Shown piece by piece: positions 10,101-20,600 of a stretch of 64,000 nt of DNA. The notes under the pieces are model-generated. The model saw only the letters and a program-made list of their open reading frames with translations, searched no databases and was not told where the DNA came from. Where the stretch lies: contig VWZS01000202.1 of assembly GCA_013397075.1 (NCBI GenBank), positions 186,396 to 250,395 of the forward strand, given 5' to 3'. Within the stretch, counting starts at the first letter, position 1. Each line of letters starts with the position of its first letter. A program made the translations under genes and the position numbers. Origin of the DNA: Rhabdornis inornatus. Lineage: Eukaryota > Chordata > Aves > Passeriformes > Rhabdornithidae.

Positions 10101-12771
10101 ACATTGCAGGTAAGAACAAAAGCATCTTCCACTCTTTTCTTCATGTCAGGGTGGCGAGCTCCATGATCCAGAACAAGCCCCCTGATCAGCCTGCAAGATT
10201 AAAATCATTCTGGGTGTCAATGGACACAAATACAGGATTTCATGGAGTGCAGAGAATGGAAGTGGTCCAACCCAAACTGCCTCGTGTTGGCAGTGAACGA
10301 GGATGATGTATTCCCCTTCCAAAGGCATGCCCATTCCCATAAAAAAGCACACCAGGCCCAGTGGAAAAAAGGGAATTTGCTCTGGCATGGTGTCTGACTG
10401 CATCAGCTACTGAGGAAAGCTAGTGCAGAATTCATCCATGCACTGAGGGAAAGGGAAATCCTATGGAATATCCAATCCACAACCCAGTTTCCACATATCA
10501 AATGCTGCTTTGCATTTAACAGATGCCAGCCAACCTAAAGCATCATCAAGCCACAGACACTAAGAAAAAAGAGTATTTATCCAACATTATTAATTCAGTG
10601 TTGCTCTTTGCTACTTGATAATTTCATCAAGGAATCAAGTTCAGTGACTGAGAAACTTCTGCCAACGTATTTATGGCTAAAATCTGTATTTCAGCTCTTC
10701 CAGTGGTAGCTTTAGGACATCCTAAAGAGCAACCCAACCCCCCAGGCTCCTGAAAGCTCAGGGCCCCACTGAACTGAAGCTCAAGGATCCTCCTGACTTA
10801 CGTTGTGTCTGTTTCTGATTTGTGCTTCATCTCCATGATTTCCACCATGTACAGGTCAATGGGCTCTCCTGGTTTTCTGACTGTCAGGACAGAATCTACC
10901 ACAGCCTGCAACACAGGGGAGGAAAACATCCCAAAATGACCATCAGTCTTCCAAAGTGCAATTTCACATCTTTCACACTTCAAATTATAACCCCAGCACT
11001 TTCAAAGCTGGATCTTTTCACACCAAGAAGCAGAGGTGACAGGGACACTCACCTCTGTCAGGATGTCAGCAAGCTCAGCGTGGACTTTAGTCCGGAGGGA
11101 TGTCCTGGCAACATCGATGAGGGTCTCCCTGTCCATCTCCTTGGACACTTTGACCTGCTCCAAAACCTCAAGCGCTTTTTCCTTGGCAATCTCAAATCCT
11201 TCTGCTACTATTCTAGGATGCAAACCCTAAGGCAAGGGAAGAGAAATCATTGGACAGTGGAAGACAAAACGATCCTTTTTCCACAAACAGAACCCCTGGT
11301 TTCAACATTCCACAGAATGGCAAAGCACAAGGAACATGCTACACAGGCCATGTGTTCTGTCCTTCTGAATACATATAAAAGGAATGCAAATCCTTCCAAT
11401 GCAGAGGAAAAGTACAGATTAATTTAGCACAGAACTGAAACCAAGGGAACTACAAAGCACACTTGGGTGTTCGCTGTGCAATATCCATGTTTACCTGCCC
11501 CCAGGGAGAAGCTCCTTTTTAACACTCAAGAAGTGTTTTGACTCACACAAAACAAAGTAACAGCAGGTATCACACAAAACCTTAAAAGCCACAGTATCCA
11601 CAATAAGTGGGTTTGATTCTGAACAAGTTTTAAGTCGTCTCTTCTAGCTTTTCCCCCTTTTCACAACTTCTCATTTTAAGCAGAACAATGTATTTATGTT
11701 CCACTTCTATTAAACATTTAACTAAAAAAAAACCGCTGAGGGGTCTCAGTGAAGGTTTTAACTTGCCCACCTACAAATTAAACACTGCATACAAACCTCA
11801 GAAATATAAAGATCTGCCTGCTTTAGGAGCTCTCCAATGATGAGGACGTTCGAGGTGGTGCCATCTCCAGTGATGTCATCTTGTGCTGTCGCTACTTTTG
11901 CTATCAAGGAGGCCGTGGGGTGTTGGATTTGCTAGATAAAAGTAAGAAGCTGAGCAGTTAAATTTCACTGCAGTGGTACAGCAAACAAAAATCTGAGATC
12001 AGCTAAGAAAGAACTGAAGGTGATGTTCTAATGTTTTACCCTAATTGGTTTGCTAGTCCTTTGGCTGGTTACCTTACTCATTCGTATGGTACCGTTTGTA
12101 TTTTTAACACCATTTTCTTTACAGTATCACCTGAACCTCCACTTACTTCTTTACCCTCCTCCCAAGGGGTATCCTGTTTTCAATGGATAAGGGTGGGTGG
12201 GGCAGCGGAGGATTCCCCCTCACCCAAAGGCGCTCGCAAACCCCTCCCTAAATCCCCCTGCGAGGCGCAGCCCCAGCTCACCATTTCCTGCAGCAGCACG
12301 TTGCCATCTTTGGTCAGCTTGATGTCCCCGGACCCCGACACGAGCCTGCGGGCGACACGGGGCGGGTGAGCAGCGCCCCGGCCCCAGCACACGTGTGAGG
12401 CAGCGGGCCCGCCATGCTCCTTCCCCACCCATTCATCCATCCATCCACCGATCCCCGGCCCCAAAACACGTGCGGGCCCGCGCCGCTCCCTCCCCACCCC
12501 TCAGCCGCTCACCCCTCCCGCCTCCGCCTTTGCTCCCCTCCGCACATCCCGGCCCCCGCCGCTTCCCCTCACGCCTCCCCTCAGGCCATGCTCCCCCCCA
12601 ACCCCACCCGCGGCGAGAGGCGCGGGGGCTCCCTCACATCTTCATGGTGCCCTTGGGCCCCAGGTTGGTCCTCAGCACGTCCTGCAGCCCGCGGGCCGCG
12701 CTGATGTTGACGGCTAGCGCGGCCTGGGCACGGGCAACCTCGGCCTTGGGGTTGAGCGCCTTCACCGCCAT
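7164..12771 (-). CDS. CCT6A: T-complex protein 1 subunit zeta (CCT/TRiC chaperonin)
   Basis: Fourteen coding exons on the minus strand: 12771-12638, 12345-12282, 11931-11797, 11226-11053, 10905-10802, 10190-10080, 9605-9446, 9216-9134, 8819-8723, 8467-8320, 8075-7942, 7838-7736, 7469-7397, 7236-7164. Phases agree throughout; the product is 530 aa (human 531). It is one of eight subunits of the cytosolic CCT ring that folds actin, tubulin and other clients using ATP. Group II chaperonin motifs are present: LGPKGTMKM near 38, TKDGNVLL near 55, [12 protein letters not shown] (nucleotide-binding, catalytic Asp) near 84-95, the apical-domain segment in exons 4-9, and [11 protein letters not shown] plus VDEIMRAG near the C terminus. 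The start is chosen because [20 protein letters not shown] aligns with the human N terminus. Introns 3 and 5 carry snoRNA candidates, as expected for a strongly transcribed housekeeping gene. Confidence 0.98.
10304..10445 (-). ncRNA. H/ACA box snoRNA candidate in CCT6A intron 5
   Basis: On the minus strand this stretch folds as hairpin - H box - hairpin - ACA. Hairpin 1: lower stem GCATGG (10441-10436) with CCATGC (10390-10385); 7+7-nt pocket; upper stem CTGCA (10428-10424) with TGCAG (10402-10398), extended by AGCT/AGCT. H box AGAGCA is at 10383-10378, and 14 nt separate it from the upper stem. Hairpin 2: lower stem ATTCCC (10376-10371) with GGGAAT (10315-10310), extended by U-rich/GGAAG pairing; an upper stem ending near 10324 is 14 nt from the ACA box at 10309-10307. 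Three bases (TCA) then end the RNA. About 142 nt is normal for the class. In human, SNORA15 is hosted in CCT6A, so this is probably its counterpart or a relative; identity was not checked by alignment. Confidence 0.78.
11350..11484 (-). ncRNA. H/ACA box snoRNA candidate in CCT6A intron 3
   Basis: Minus-strand hairpin - H box - hairpin - ACA. Hairpin 1: lower stem GCACAG (11479-11474) with CTGTGC (11432-11427); pocket of 7 and 8 nt; upper stem CCAAG (11466-11462) with CTTGG (11445-11441). H box AAATTA is at 11425-11420, and exactly 15 nt separate it from the upper stem. Hairpin 2: lower stem TCTGT (11418-11414) with ACAGA (11360-11356), directly followed by ACA at 11355-11353 and the terminal CAT. 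An upper stem of GCAT/ATGT plus AAGG/CCTT closes near 11371, again 15 nt before ACA. Length is about 135 nt. Human CCT6A and its pseudogenes carry SNORA15 and SNORA22, so a second H/ACA RNA in this host is expected; which family this is remains open. Confidence 0.78.
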
Positions 12772-13110
12772 GACTGCGCTGCGCTCTGGGCCGCGCCGGG
12801 CGGGGCACTGCGGCCCCGCCTCCCGCCCGCCCCTTCTAGAATACTCCGGGCTCGCCCACTGGTCCCCCGGCACGATGTCGCATTTTTATTGGCTATAGTG
12901 CCTGTCACTCATCCCGAGAGCTCCCGCCGCTGAGGCATCCCGGCTTCTCATTGGTTTATTGGCGCGCCAGCCGCTCTCCCATTGGCAGCGGCGCTTGTCG
13001 CTCCGCTCCGTCCCGCCCCGCCGTGCCGCTGAGGCGCGGACGCGGCCCCGCCCTCAGAGCGGGCTGTGAGGGGAGCGCGGGGCGGGTGCGGGGTGTGTGA
13101 ACGGGCAGGG
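12180..13110 (-). promoter_or_regulatory. CCT6A CpG-island promoter with CCAAT boxes
   Basis: GC-rich, CpG-dense block covering CCT6A exons 1-2 and upstream DNA. Upstream of the start codon (12771) four CCAAT boxes in gene orientation (ATTGG on plus) lie at 12888-12892, 12950-12954, 12958-12962 and 12981-12985. GC boxes of the CCCGCCC type lie at about 12815-12832. No gene on the plus strand starts here that I can see, so the island serves CCT6A. Confidence 0.8.
12834..12848 (-). promoter_or_regulatory. Heat-shock element upstream of CCT6A
   Basis: TTCTAGAA (12834-12841) is a perfect inverted pair of nTTCnn/nnGAAn units, followed by TACTCC, a degenerate third unit. It lies 63 bases upstream of the CCT6A ATG, in the core promoter between the start codon and the CCAAT boxes. 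CCT subunit genes are known HSF1 targets. Confidence 0.55.
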
Positions 13111-16100
13111 ATGGTCGGTGCTTTATCCACCCCCGCGTGTCACAGACACCCCCATCAGCTCCGCAGAACCGAGAGAATAAATAATTAAACACGATGATTT
13201 CACATTAGATGGATGGAATTCATGGTTAAGTGGACTGGATTAATAATCGATAATTCTTGGTTCAGTTCGGGGTTCAGGTTAATCAAAACTCGTCTTCTTA
13301 TAGCACACAAGGCGTTGTGTGGGGCACCGGGGCCTCCATAGCCCCCAGTGCACACTCTCTACCCGGGGCTTTCCTGCAATGAGTCCCTCCCAGGGGTTCT
13401 AAGGATGGGGATGGTCCCTCCCAAGGCCATCCAGAGGTTTCTTTGTAGAATAAAACCAGAAATATTGTTGTCAAAATAACCTCGGTGGGTGCTGAAACGT
13501 TTGCCCTGCGTGGCCTGTCAGGGCTCGCTCCTGGAGACACTGAAATATTTGTGTCTTTGGACTCTGAGATGGATAGATGAGTGATTTTCCCTGTAGAGGA
13601 GCTTGAGAAGAAGCTGCTGCCATGGCCCCTCACATCCCTGTGGGCACTGATTGCACCAGGTTTGAATCCCAAATTGCTCCGTCTGGCCTTGTACCCTCAA
13701 ACACCCACTGGAGCTCATGGCAACCCCAGGTGTGACACAACCCTCTTCTTATTTCAGTGTTGCGTGAGGCAGGTGCCCAGCCCCAGAATAATCCCTGGAA
13801 TAATCCCTGGTGTTCTGCAGCCCAGAGGGTGCTGCCCACAGGGACAGCCAGCCCTGAGGCCAGGATTTTGTCAGTATTTGGTACAGGGACGGCAGAGACC
13901 CTTCCCCAGCCCAAAGCCACCAGGCATGAAGATTCCCAGAGAAGCTGGAAGTGTCCAAGGCCAGGTTGGACAGGGCTTGGAGCAACCTGGGATAGTGGCA
14001 AGTGTCCCTGCACATGGCAGGGGGCTGGAACAAGATGCTCTTTAAGTTCCCTTCCAACCAAGCCTGTGAGTTCTATGAAATCTCTCCCTCTCCATCCCAC
14101 CTTTTGCAGCAGGGAGCTCTGGATGCAGCCCTGCATTACTTCAGCATTGCAACGAGCTGGACATATTTCCACATCACCTCCAGGAGTAAAGTCTGAACCT
14201 GCTCTTAAGTCCAGTTTTGCTGCACAGGATTTTGGGGGAGCTTGGTGGGACAAGTCAGTGTCAAGTGTCAGGGCAGTCTGGCTGGGTTTGGCTGCAGGCT
14301 GTGGCATCTGCTTTGGGTGAGGATCTCAGGTTTCCGGGCAAAATGCCACGCTGTGCATGAGAGGAGAACTCCCATATGTGTCCTGTCTGTCTCCCTGGAA
14401 GGGACAGCTGCTGATATCCTTGGGATTCTGTTTTTTTTTTTAATGTTTTAGGTGGTGTTTGGACATCCTACAAGTTTGGAGCTCTTTTGTTTAGCTGAGT
14501 AGTGTCTTGTGAAATATTTTGATGCTGACTCCAGTGGAGTGGCCGAGCTTTCTCCTCTGTGATTGCAATAATTAGGAATAAACATTAAATAAACATTGCA
14601 AAATGCAGGAAATCACACCTGCCATTTCAATATTGGCTCTGGAACTCTGTTAAAATGTTGTCTGCACTTTATTGGGATGCTGAAACCATAACAAAACAAA
14701 ACACCAAACCTGGCCCGAGAGGCTGCTGTGCAAACAGCAATGTCCAGTTAAAACACCTGGATCCCCAGCTCTGGCCTGGATTCTGGAACTCCCAAGTCAA
14801 ATATTTTGTTGCTCTTGCTTCTCTGGTTTGTTGGTTTTTTGCCTGTTCCTCTCAGGGCTGTTCTCAGCAGAGGGCAGCCTTGTCAAACCCATCCCTGCAG
14901 GCTTGTTAAATATTTTATGTTTTCCTTGCTGATGCCTATGGAAAGCCAGGAACTGCCCATCCTAAAACACCTGTGTTGTGTGGGGCTGGCAGTGATGTGG
15001 GTCAGGTTCAGGGTTGTGAGAGGAATTTTTTCTGCAGGAAAATAAAGGGAAAATTTAATTTGGAGATGGTTTTTTAGGAGAAGAGGGGAAAAAAGGAAAA
15101 GCTGCTTTCAAAGACATCCTAATCCTCCATGCAGGTGGTTTTTGCTGTTTTTTTTTTTTGTACAAATGGAAAGGTTTGATGTACAAGAGTTGGGTGCTGT
15201 GTTTTTATCAAGTTTATATTTTCATTCCTAAGCATCCTCCTACAGCTCCCAGGCAGAGCTCTCTGTGTTTCTATGCTGGCTCACATTCCTCAGGATAGTT
15301 ATTTTGTGTTATAGTAACATTTCTCATGAGCATCTTCACATTAAATTCCCATTTTGCAGCATTTTTCAGCCATCAAGACAAGCTTTTCGTCTTTTTTTTA
15401 TTTTTCAGTCTTGGCTGTAGAATTGCTCAGCGTATTTGTTTTTTATGTGTAATAAAAATAAAGGGTAAATGCCCACCACACTTAAATAGCCCTGTGAATT
15501 CAATGGATTACTCAAGGTCAGAATCAAAATATTTAACTAAATTAAAGCCTACATGTCCATTAAACTAAGCCAAATAAAGGCAATATCCTTCATGAAATAT
15601 TCAGCAGCAATTCTCTTAGTCAAGCCAGGCACTGCTTATCTTGGCAAAAACCCCTCTGAGATTCTCAGTAAAAGCCATTTTCTTTCATCTTTATCAAGAT
15701 GGGTTTTCCTTTAACCTTATTCACAGAAATGATTTCTAAATCTGCTTTAAACAACATCCTGTCCTGCCACGATAAAGCTGACAAACAGCACCAGGCTGCT
15801 GATCCCTGGCACCAGTTTGGCAGCACAGGGGCTTGGTCCCATCTTTTCCTGACTCAAGAACTTACTGACAGATGATCCTGTCAACATTTGGTGGTGTATT
15901 GAGGAATTCTGAAAAAACATAAAGGGAGGAAGGGCACAAAAGGTGCTCGGTTTTAATGAATAAATGGAATTTTGAGGGGTGACAGTGCCAGGATGGCAGA
16001 GGAGGTCATGCATAGAGTGTGTCTGGAGCACCCAGCGGTGCAGAACAGACGGGCAGCAGTCACAGGACTCCTGGCACAAGTGAACAAAAGCAGCTAAATC

Positions 16101-16386
16101 AGCTAAATCAGCTTTTCTTGACCTTGAACCACACAACTCCTGGGCTGGCACTCTCCCATTTTCCAACCCACAGCAGTGTGTGAGGGCAGCTCTTCCATGG
16201 GACACAAGCACGGGCAGCTTTGGCAATTTTTCCACAGCTTTTGACAAAGCTGCAATTGGGAAAATAACACAGAGCCTTTTCCCTTTGCTGCCGAAATTTT
16301 GCTGACTTGGGATGTAATTTGTGTGTGTAACTTCACTCAGGGATGCACTGACAGCTCAATCCAAGAAGAGATATTGCAATCTTAAA
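13111..16386. other. Non-coding interval between CCT6A and the 17-kb CpG island
   Basis: No gene seen. Open frames are short or have no protein-like character. A CR1 fragment lies at about 13932-14082. The rest is moderately AT-rich unique sequence with short homopolymer runs (for example a T-run near 15150). Confidence 0.6.
13932..14082 (+). repeat. CR1 LINE 3' fragment
   Basis: Diverged CR1 3' end: CCCAGAGAAGCTGG, then AAGGCCAGGTTGGACAGGGC, TCCCTGCACATGGCAGGGGG, and TTTAAGTTCCCTTCCAACC before a decayed TTCTATGA terminus. Confidence 0.85.
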
Positions 16387-16387
16387 T

Positions 16388-16680
16388 TCCTGAAAGGTGG
16401 CTGGGGTCAGGTGGGGGTCGGTCTCCTTCTCCAGGCAGCACTGACAGAACCAGAGGACTAAGACACACCAAGGGAAATCTAGGTTGGATGTTAGGAAGAA
16501 GTTTTTTACTGAAAGGGTGATCAAGTACTGGAATTATCTGCCTGGGGAGGTGGTGGAGCCACCATCCTTGGATGTGTTTAAAAAAAGATTGGATGTGACA
16601 CTCGGTGCCATGGTTTAGTTCAGGTGTTGGGGCTGGGTTGGACTCGATCTTAAAGGTGTCTTCCACCCTGGTGATTGTGT
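16388..16680 (+). repeat. CR1 LINE 3' fragment (second subfamily)
   Basis: Matches the type of CR1 3' UTR that includes GTGGGGGTCGGTCTCCTTCT, GGTTGGATGTTAGGAAGAAG, GGGGAGGTGGTGGAGCCACC and GGGTTGGACTCGATCTTAAA. It ends in TGATTGTGTGATTCTGT octamers that run into the following satellite-like tail. Confidence 0.9.
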
Positions 16681-16895
16681 GATTCTGTCATTGTGTGATT
16701 GTGTGTGATTTTGTGTGTGATTTAGTGTGTGATTTTGTGTGTGTGTGATTGTATGACTATGTCGTGTCATTCTGTGATTGTGTGATTGTGTGATTCTGCG
16801 ATTCTGCGATTCTGTGATAGTATGATTGTATGATTGTGTCATTCTGTGATTGTCTGATTCTGCGATTGTGTCATTCTGTGATTCTATGATCTCAG
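16664..16895 (+). repeat. Expanded CR1 terminal octamer array
   Basis: About 230 bases of variants of (T)GTGATTCT/GTGATTGT directly continue the 3' end of the CR1 copy. Normal CR1 ends have two or three octamers; here there are roughly 25 imperfect units, some shortened to GTGT or carrying GTCATTCTG. Confidence 0.9.
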
Positions 16896-16959
16896 CTCAC
16901 AAATCCTTTCCTCTCTCCCGAAAACTGTCCCTGCCTCGCCTCTGATTTCTGCCAGAAAT

Positions 16960-17530
16960 CCCGATTGTTGCTTATCGGAGCCTTCCCCGGCCTCATCCCC
17001 GAGCTCCCCGTGCCCAGAGGCGGCCGAGCTGGTCCCTCGCTGATCCCTCGCTGGTCCCTCGCTGATCCCTCGCTGATCCCTCGCTGGTCCCTCGCTGATC
17101 CCTCGCTGGTCCCTCGCTGGTCCCTCGCTGGTCCCTCGCTGGCCCCTCGCCCGCTCCCCTCGCCCGCCGCTCCCTGCCCGGCCCGCAGCGGCTCCTCCCC
17201 TGACGCGGGGCGGTCACAGCTCCGCTGCCTCCGCTGGCAGCGAACAGCTGCCCTGCTCCGCTCCCATGTGTGCAAGCACCTCAAACAAACCCCCCGGGCC
17301 GCCTGACTCAGCGCTTTATCAGCGGCTGAGCGGCAAAATGCGGCTCTCGGCCAGCGCAGCCCGTGCGTGGGGTTCGTGTCCCTGAAGGGCTCGGCTGATC
17401 CCTCCCCGCCTGGCGCAGCCCGGAGCTTCCCAGCGGCAGCACGGCCAGCTCGGCTCTGTAAGTCACCGGCATCGCGCTTTTCTCGCAGGTCGGAAGGGGT
17501 CGGCGTTTGGCTCGCAGATCCATAACACTG
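16960..17530 (+). promoter_or_regulatory. CpG island, probable PSPH promoter and 5' non-coding exon
   Basis: CpG-dense block with GC boxes (GACGCGGGGCGG near 17200). It contains TGACTCAGC at 17304-17312, an AP-1/MAF/NRF2-type site, and a strong splice-donor match, CT then GTAAGTCACC, near 17457. The nearest plus-strand gene is PSPH, 4.3 kb downstream, whose first coding exon follows a good acceptor (CCCCTCACAG at 21717-21726). I infer a PSPH leader exon here spliced to that acceptor. No minus-strand gene lies nearby to claim the island. Confidence 0.55.
17031..17143 (+). repeat. 11-bp minisatellite in the CpG island
   Basis: About ten copies of TCCCTCGCTGG/TCCCTCGCTGA in alternating order, followed by decayed copies. 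Each unit carries one CpG, so the array adds to the CpG density of the island. Confidence 0.92.
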
Positions 17531-17616
17531 GGGTTTGTTTTTTCCTAGCAGGGAAAATGAGTAGGATCTTGTGCCTGTGCTGCCCGGCTCTGTTTTATAA
17601 CAGCAGCGTGAATGAA

Positions 17617-17625
17617 TGATGCAAT
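17617..17625 (+). promoter_or_regulatory. ATF4-type CARE/AARE motif
   Basis: TGATGCAAT is an exact match to the C/EBP-ATF response element found in amino-acid-responsive genes such as DDIT3 and SLC38A2. It lies about 160 bases past the donor of the inferred PSPH leader exon, so in intron 1, the same arrangement as the intronic AARE of SLC38A2. PSPH is an established ATF4 target. One 9-mer match by chance in a window this size is not unlikely, so the position is the main support. Confidence 0.4.
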
Positions 17626-17630
17626 CGGGC

Positions 17631-20600
17631 ACGAGGGGAGCAGCAGCATTTTGGCAGGACAGGCGAGAGGGGATTGGAGAGCTGGGAGATGGATGTCAAC
17701 ATCCAACAGGTTCCTTCTGCCCTTTTTCACCTGCTTTTCACGAGGTGCTTAAATGAGTTCGCTGTGAGGCACTGCTGTGCAGATAATCGTGTGGAGCTGC
17801 AAGCAGTTCATCTCTTCACTTGCACACAGCTTTGTGGCCACTGCCTTTGCAAACTGAGCAGGAGGCTAAAGAAAAACCTTTAGGAGGTTTAACAGAAACC
17901 TGAAAAAAGAGAAGAAAACCCAGGAGATTAAGGACTGAATCTTCCTATTCTCACCCTGCAAACCACAGAAAGTTATGGGTGGAAGGCTTGAACTTCTAAA
18001 ACTTCTATAAAACACAAACACAATTTGCTTAAATATAACTAATCTGCTTAAATGTATCAGCTTTCCTCTAAAGCTTTCAAAACGTTGCTAATTCTGAGGA
18101 TGAAAGCTCAGTACAGAAAAGCTGTGTCACTGTATTATCCCCATTTTACAGACACAGGACTGGAAACAATGAGGATTAAGTGGTTTGTTTAAACTCATAC
18201 CATGGAAACACTCCTGGGAATGTTCTTAGAAGCTGTAGGAGGAAAAGGTCCTGAAAAAAGTTTCAAGAACTATTTTCTCCAAATCCTTTGCTCTGAGCAG
18301 CAGTTTCCCTTCAAGGCAAAAGAAACAGTTGAAACAGTTTAATGTGCTTGAACTTCTCTTACTGTTCAATACAATGTTAAATGGGGAAGTGAATCAGAAA
18401 TTGTTTGCAAACAAGGATATTCCTGAGTGCTGGGTAATATTTCATTAAGAATCACTTAATCTTCATTTTTAACAGCAGTAAGTGTGATCATCATGCCAAG
18501 TAGCAGCGTGGCAGCACTTCTGAAAGCTGAAATATGACAACAAGGGAGGTCTAGTCACAATGAGGGGTTTGAGATCTCATCAAAACCTTGCAGCCCCAGA
18601 ACACCTGCAGTTCTGAGCACCACTTGCTGCTTCCATTTACATTACATGTGGATACAGAGGATGGTGCAGGTTTTCCCTGTGAGGCAAGTGCCCTTCTTTG
18701 AAGGGACAGCAAACAGAGGATTTCAGTTGTTTTCCTTTCCCATGTGGTCTTACATAATTCCCCTGTTTGTGACTCCGCCCTGTCTATTATGAAAGAATTA
18801 TTTATTGTGAAAATGTCTCCTTTATTTTTGTTTTTGGAACAGCCTAATGATAAATAAATGCCTCATAGTCTGGAGGCATTCACAGGATCTCACAGGAATT
18901 CCCTTGTGATTTCCTTTTTTCTCCATCTTTATGTCAAGTTTCACCCTACCTCTCTCTCTCTGTCACTCTTTTGTCTTCTTTAGCCACTTCTTTGCCCATT
19001 GCTCTTCCCCATATTCTTCTTTCCAGCTTTTCCCTTTGATATTTTCTATCAGACCTGTTGAAATGTTTGCTGCTTGGATGCTTTTCAGGCTAGGCATTGA
19101 TTACCTACTTGACATTCAGTGGTAGGAAGATCAGAGATTCCATATTAGTGTTTTTCATATGGAAACAGAACCCATTATTCATGAGAATTTATTTCTTCTT
19201 CCCATCTCATTAAAAATTTACACTTTTAAGCAATCACATGCTCTGTATTTTGGAATCATTAATCTCTGCCACTTACTCAGACCTGGACCACTCTGGAATA
19301 CAAAATTGCTTTTCCCTGACTGCAGCTGAGATTTGTCCATAGAAGGATTTTACACAACTTCAATTATTTTTGCTCTGATGTGCTACTGATGATTTTTGCA
19401 ATTTTTCCCTTCCAATTTGTCATTTTTAGACAACATAAGCCACAGTCTAAAACTATTTTCAAAGAGTTATTACCTGGAATAAAGAGAGGACAGGGTTAAT
19501 TCCAACTATGACTCCACAATAATTTTTCTCTATTTGTTCATCAAAGTGCAAAGTCCACCACAGCTTTGATGGCATCACTGTAAGAACCATCCAGCAGGGA
19601 AAGGAGCATGGGAAATGTGGATATGAGAGAGAAGGAAACGTGAACATTTCGTCACTGCCTCCCCCAGCACGCGCTTGCAGAGATAAGGTTTTTGTGGGAC
19701 AGATTAAAGCCATGGATCCAGGCTGAAATTCCAGGCTGTCACCGAGCAGTCACGTCACAGAGCAGTGTCCCCACATGGGGCCATTGCCTCACGCTGTGGC
19801 AGTGTTGCAGTGCAGCCCCAGGTGAGGCAATGGTGGCTTTGCACAAGCGGGGCTCGGTGCTGGGACACGGTGACGCCAGTGTCACACCTGCCCTGCAATC
19901 ACAGCCCTGTGCTTGGAAAACTGGGATATGTCACTGCAAACACAGACCCAGTGCTCTGCAGTCTAGGGCAAGTCAAGGCTGAAGCAAAGTAAATGTGAAA
20001 TTCACGTGTCACCTGCCCAGCCAGTGCCAAGCCTGACCTCAGAACTGGCCCCTGTCCAGCCAGCCTTACCTCAGAGCTGGGCTCTGGCAGAATGAAGTTT
20101 TGATGTCCATGGCCGCTTTTCTTTTATATGCTGAGATGGCTTATAACTGTTTTTCTTACATGTCCAGCGCAGAAAAAGATAAAACCCACATGGCCTGCAG
20201 CAAATAATCCTTTAGTCATGATCCTAAGGCTAGACTGGAGTTTTATGGTGTGCCCATGCACCAAGGGCAGAGTTTTGCCAAGCTGCAGTTGAGGGGCTCT
20301 GTAAAAGCCCTTTTCTGGGATATCTCCTCTAGTGCCACCCACTCCCCTCAAAGGTAGCAGAATAAACCCCACAAAAAAAGTCCTGTCTGAGGGCTGCCTG
20401 TGCCTCTCATGTCACTTCTTGTCTGTCCCTTGCTCCTTGGCATCTCCCTGTTTGTCAGACACAGCTCATGGCTGTTCACACCAGGTTTCACCACTCAGGC
20501 TGGCTGGTTTCCTTCAGACAGATTTCCACCTTCCAACAATAGATTGGAGCATTCTCTTTTATTCCATGCACAAGAGCAGATAGGAGAGGTATGTGTTCTA

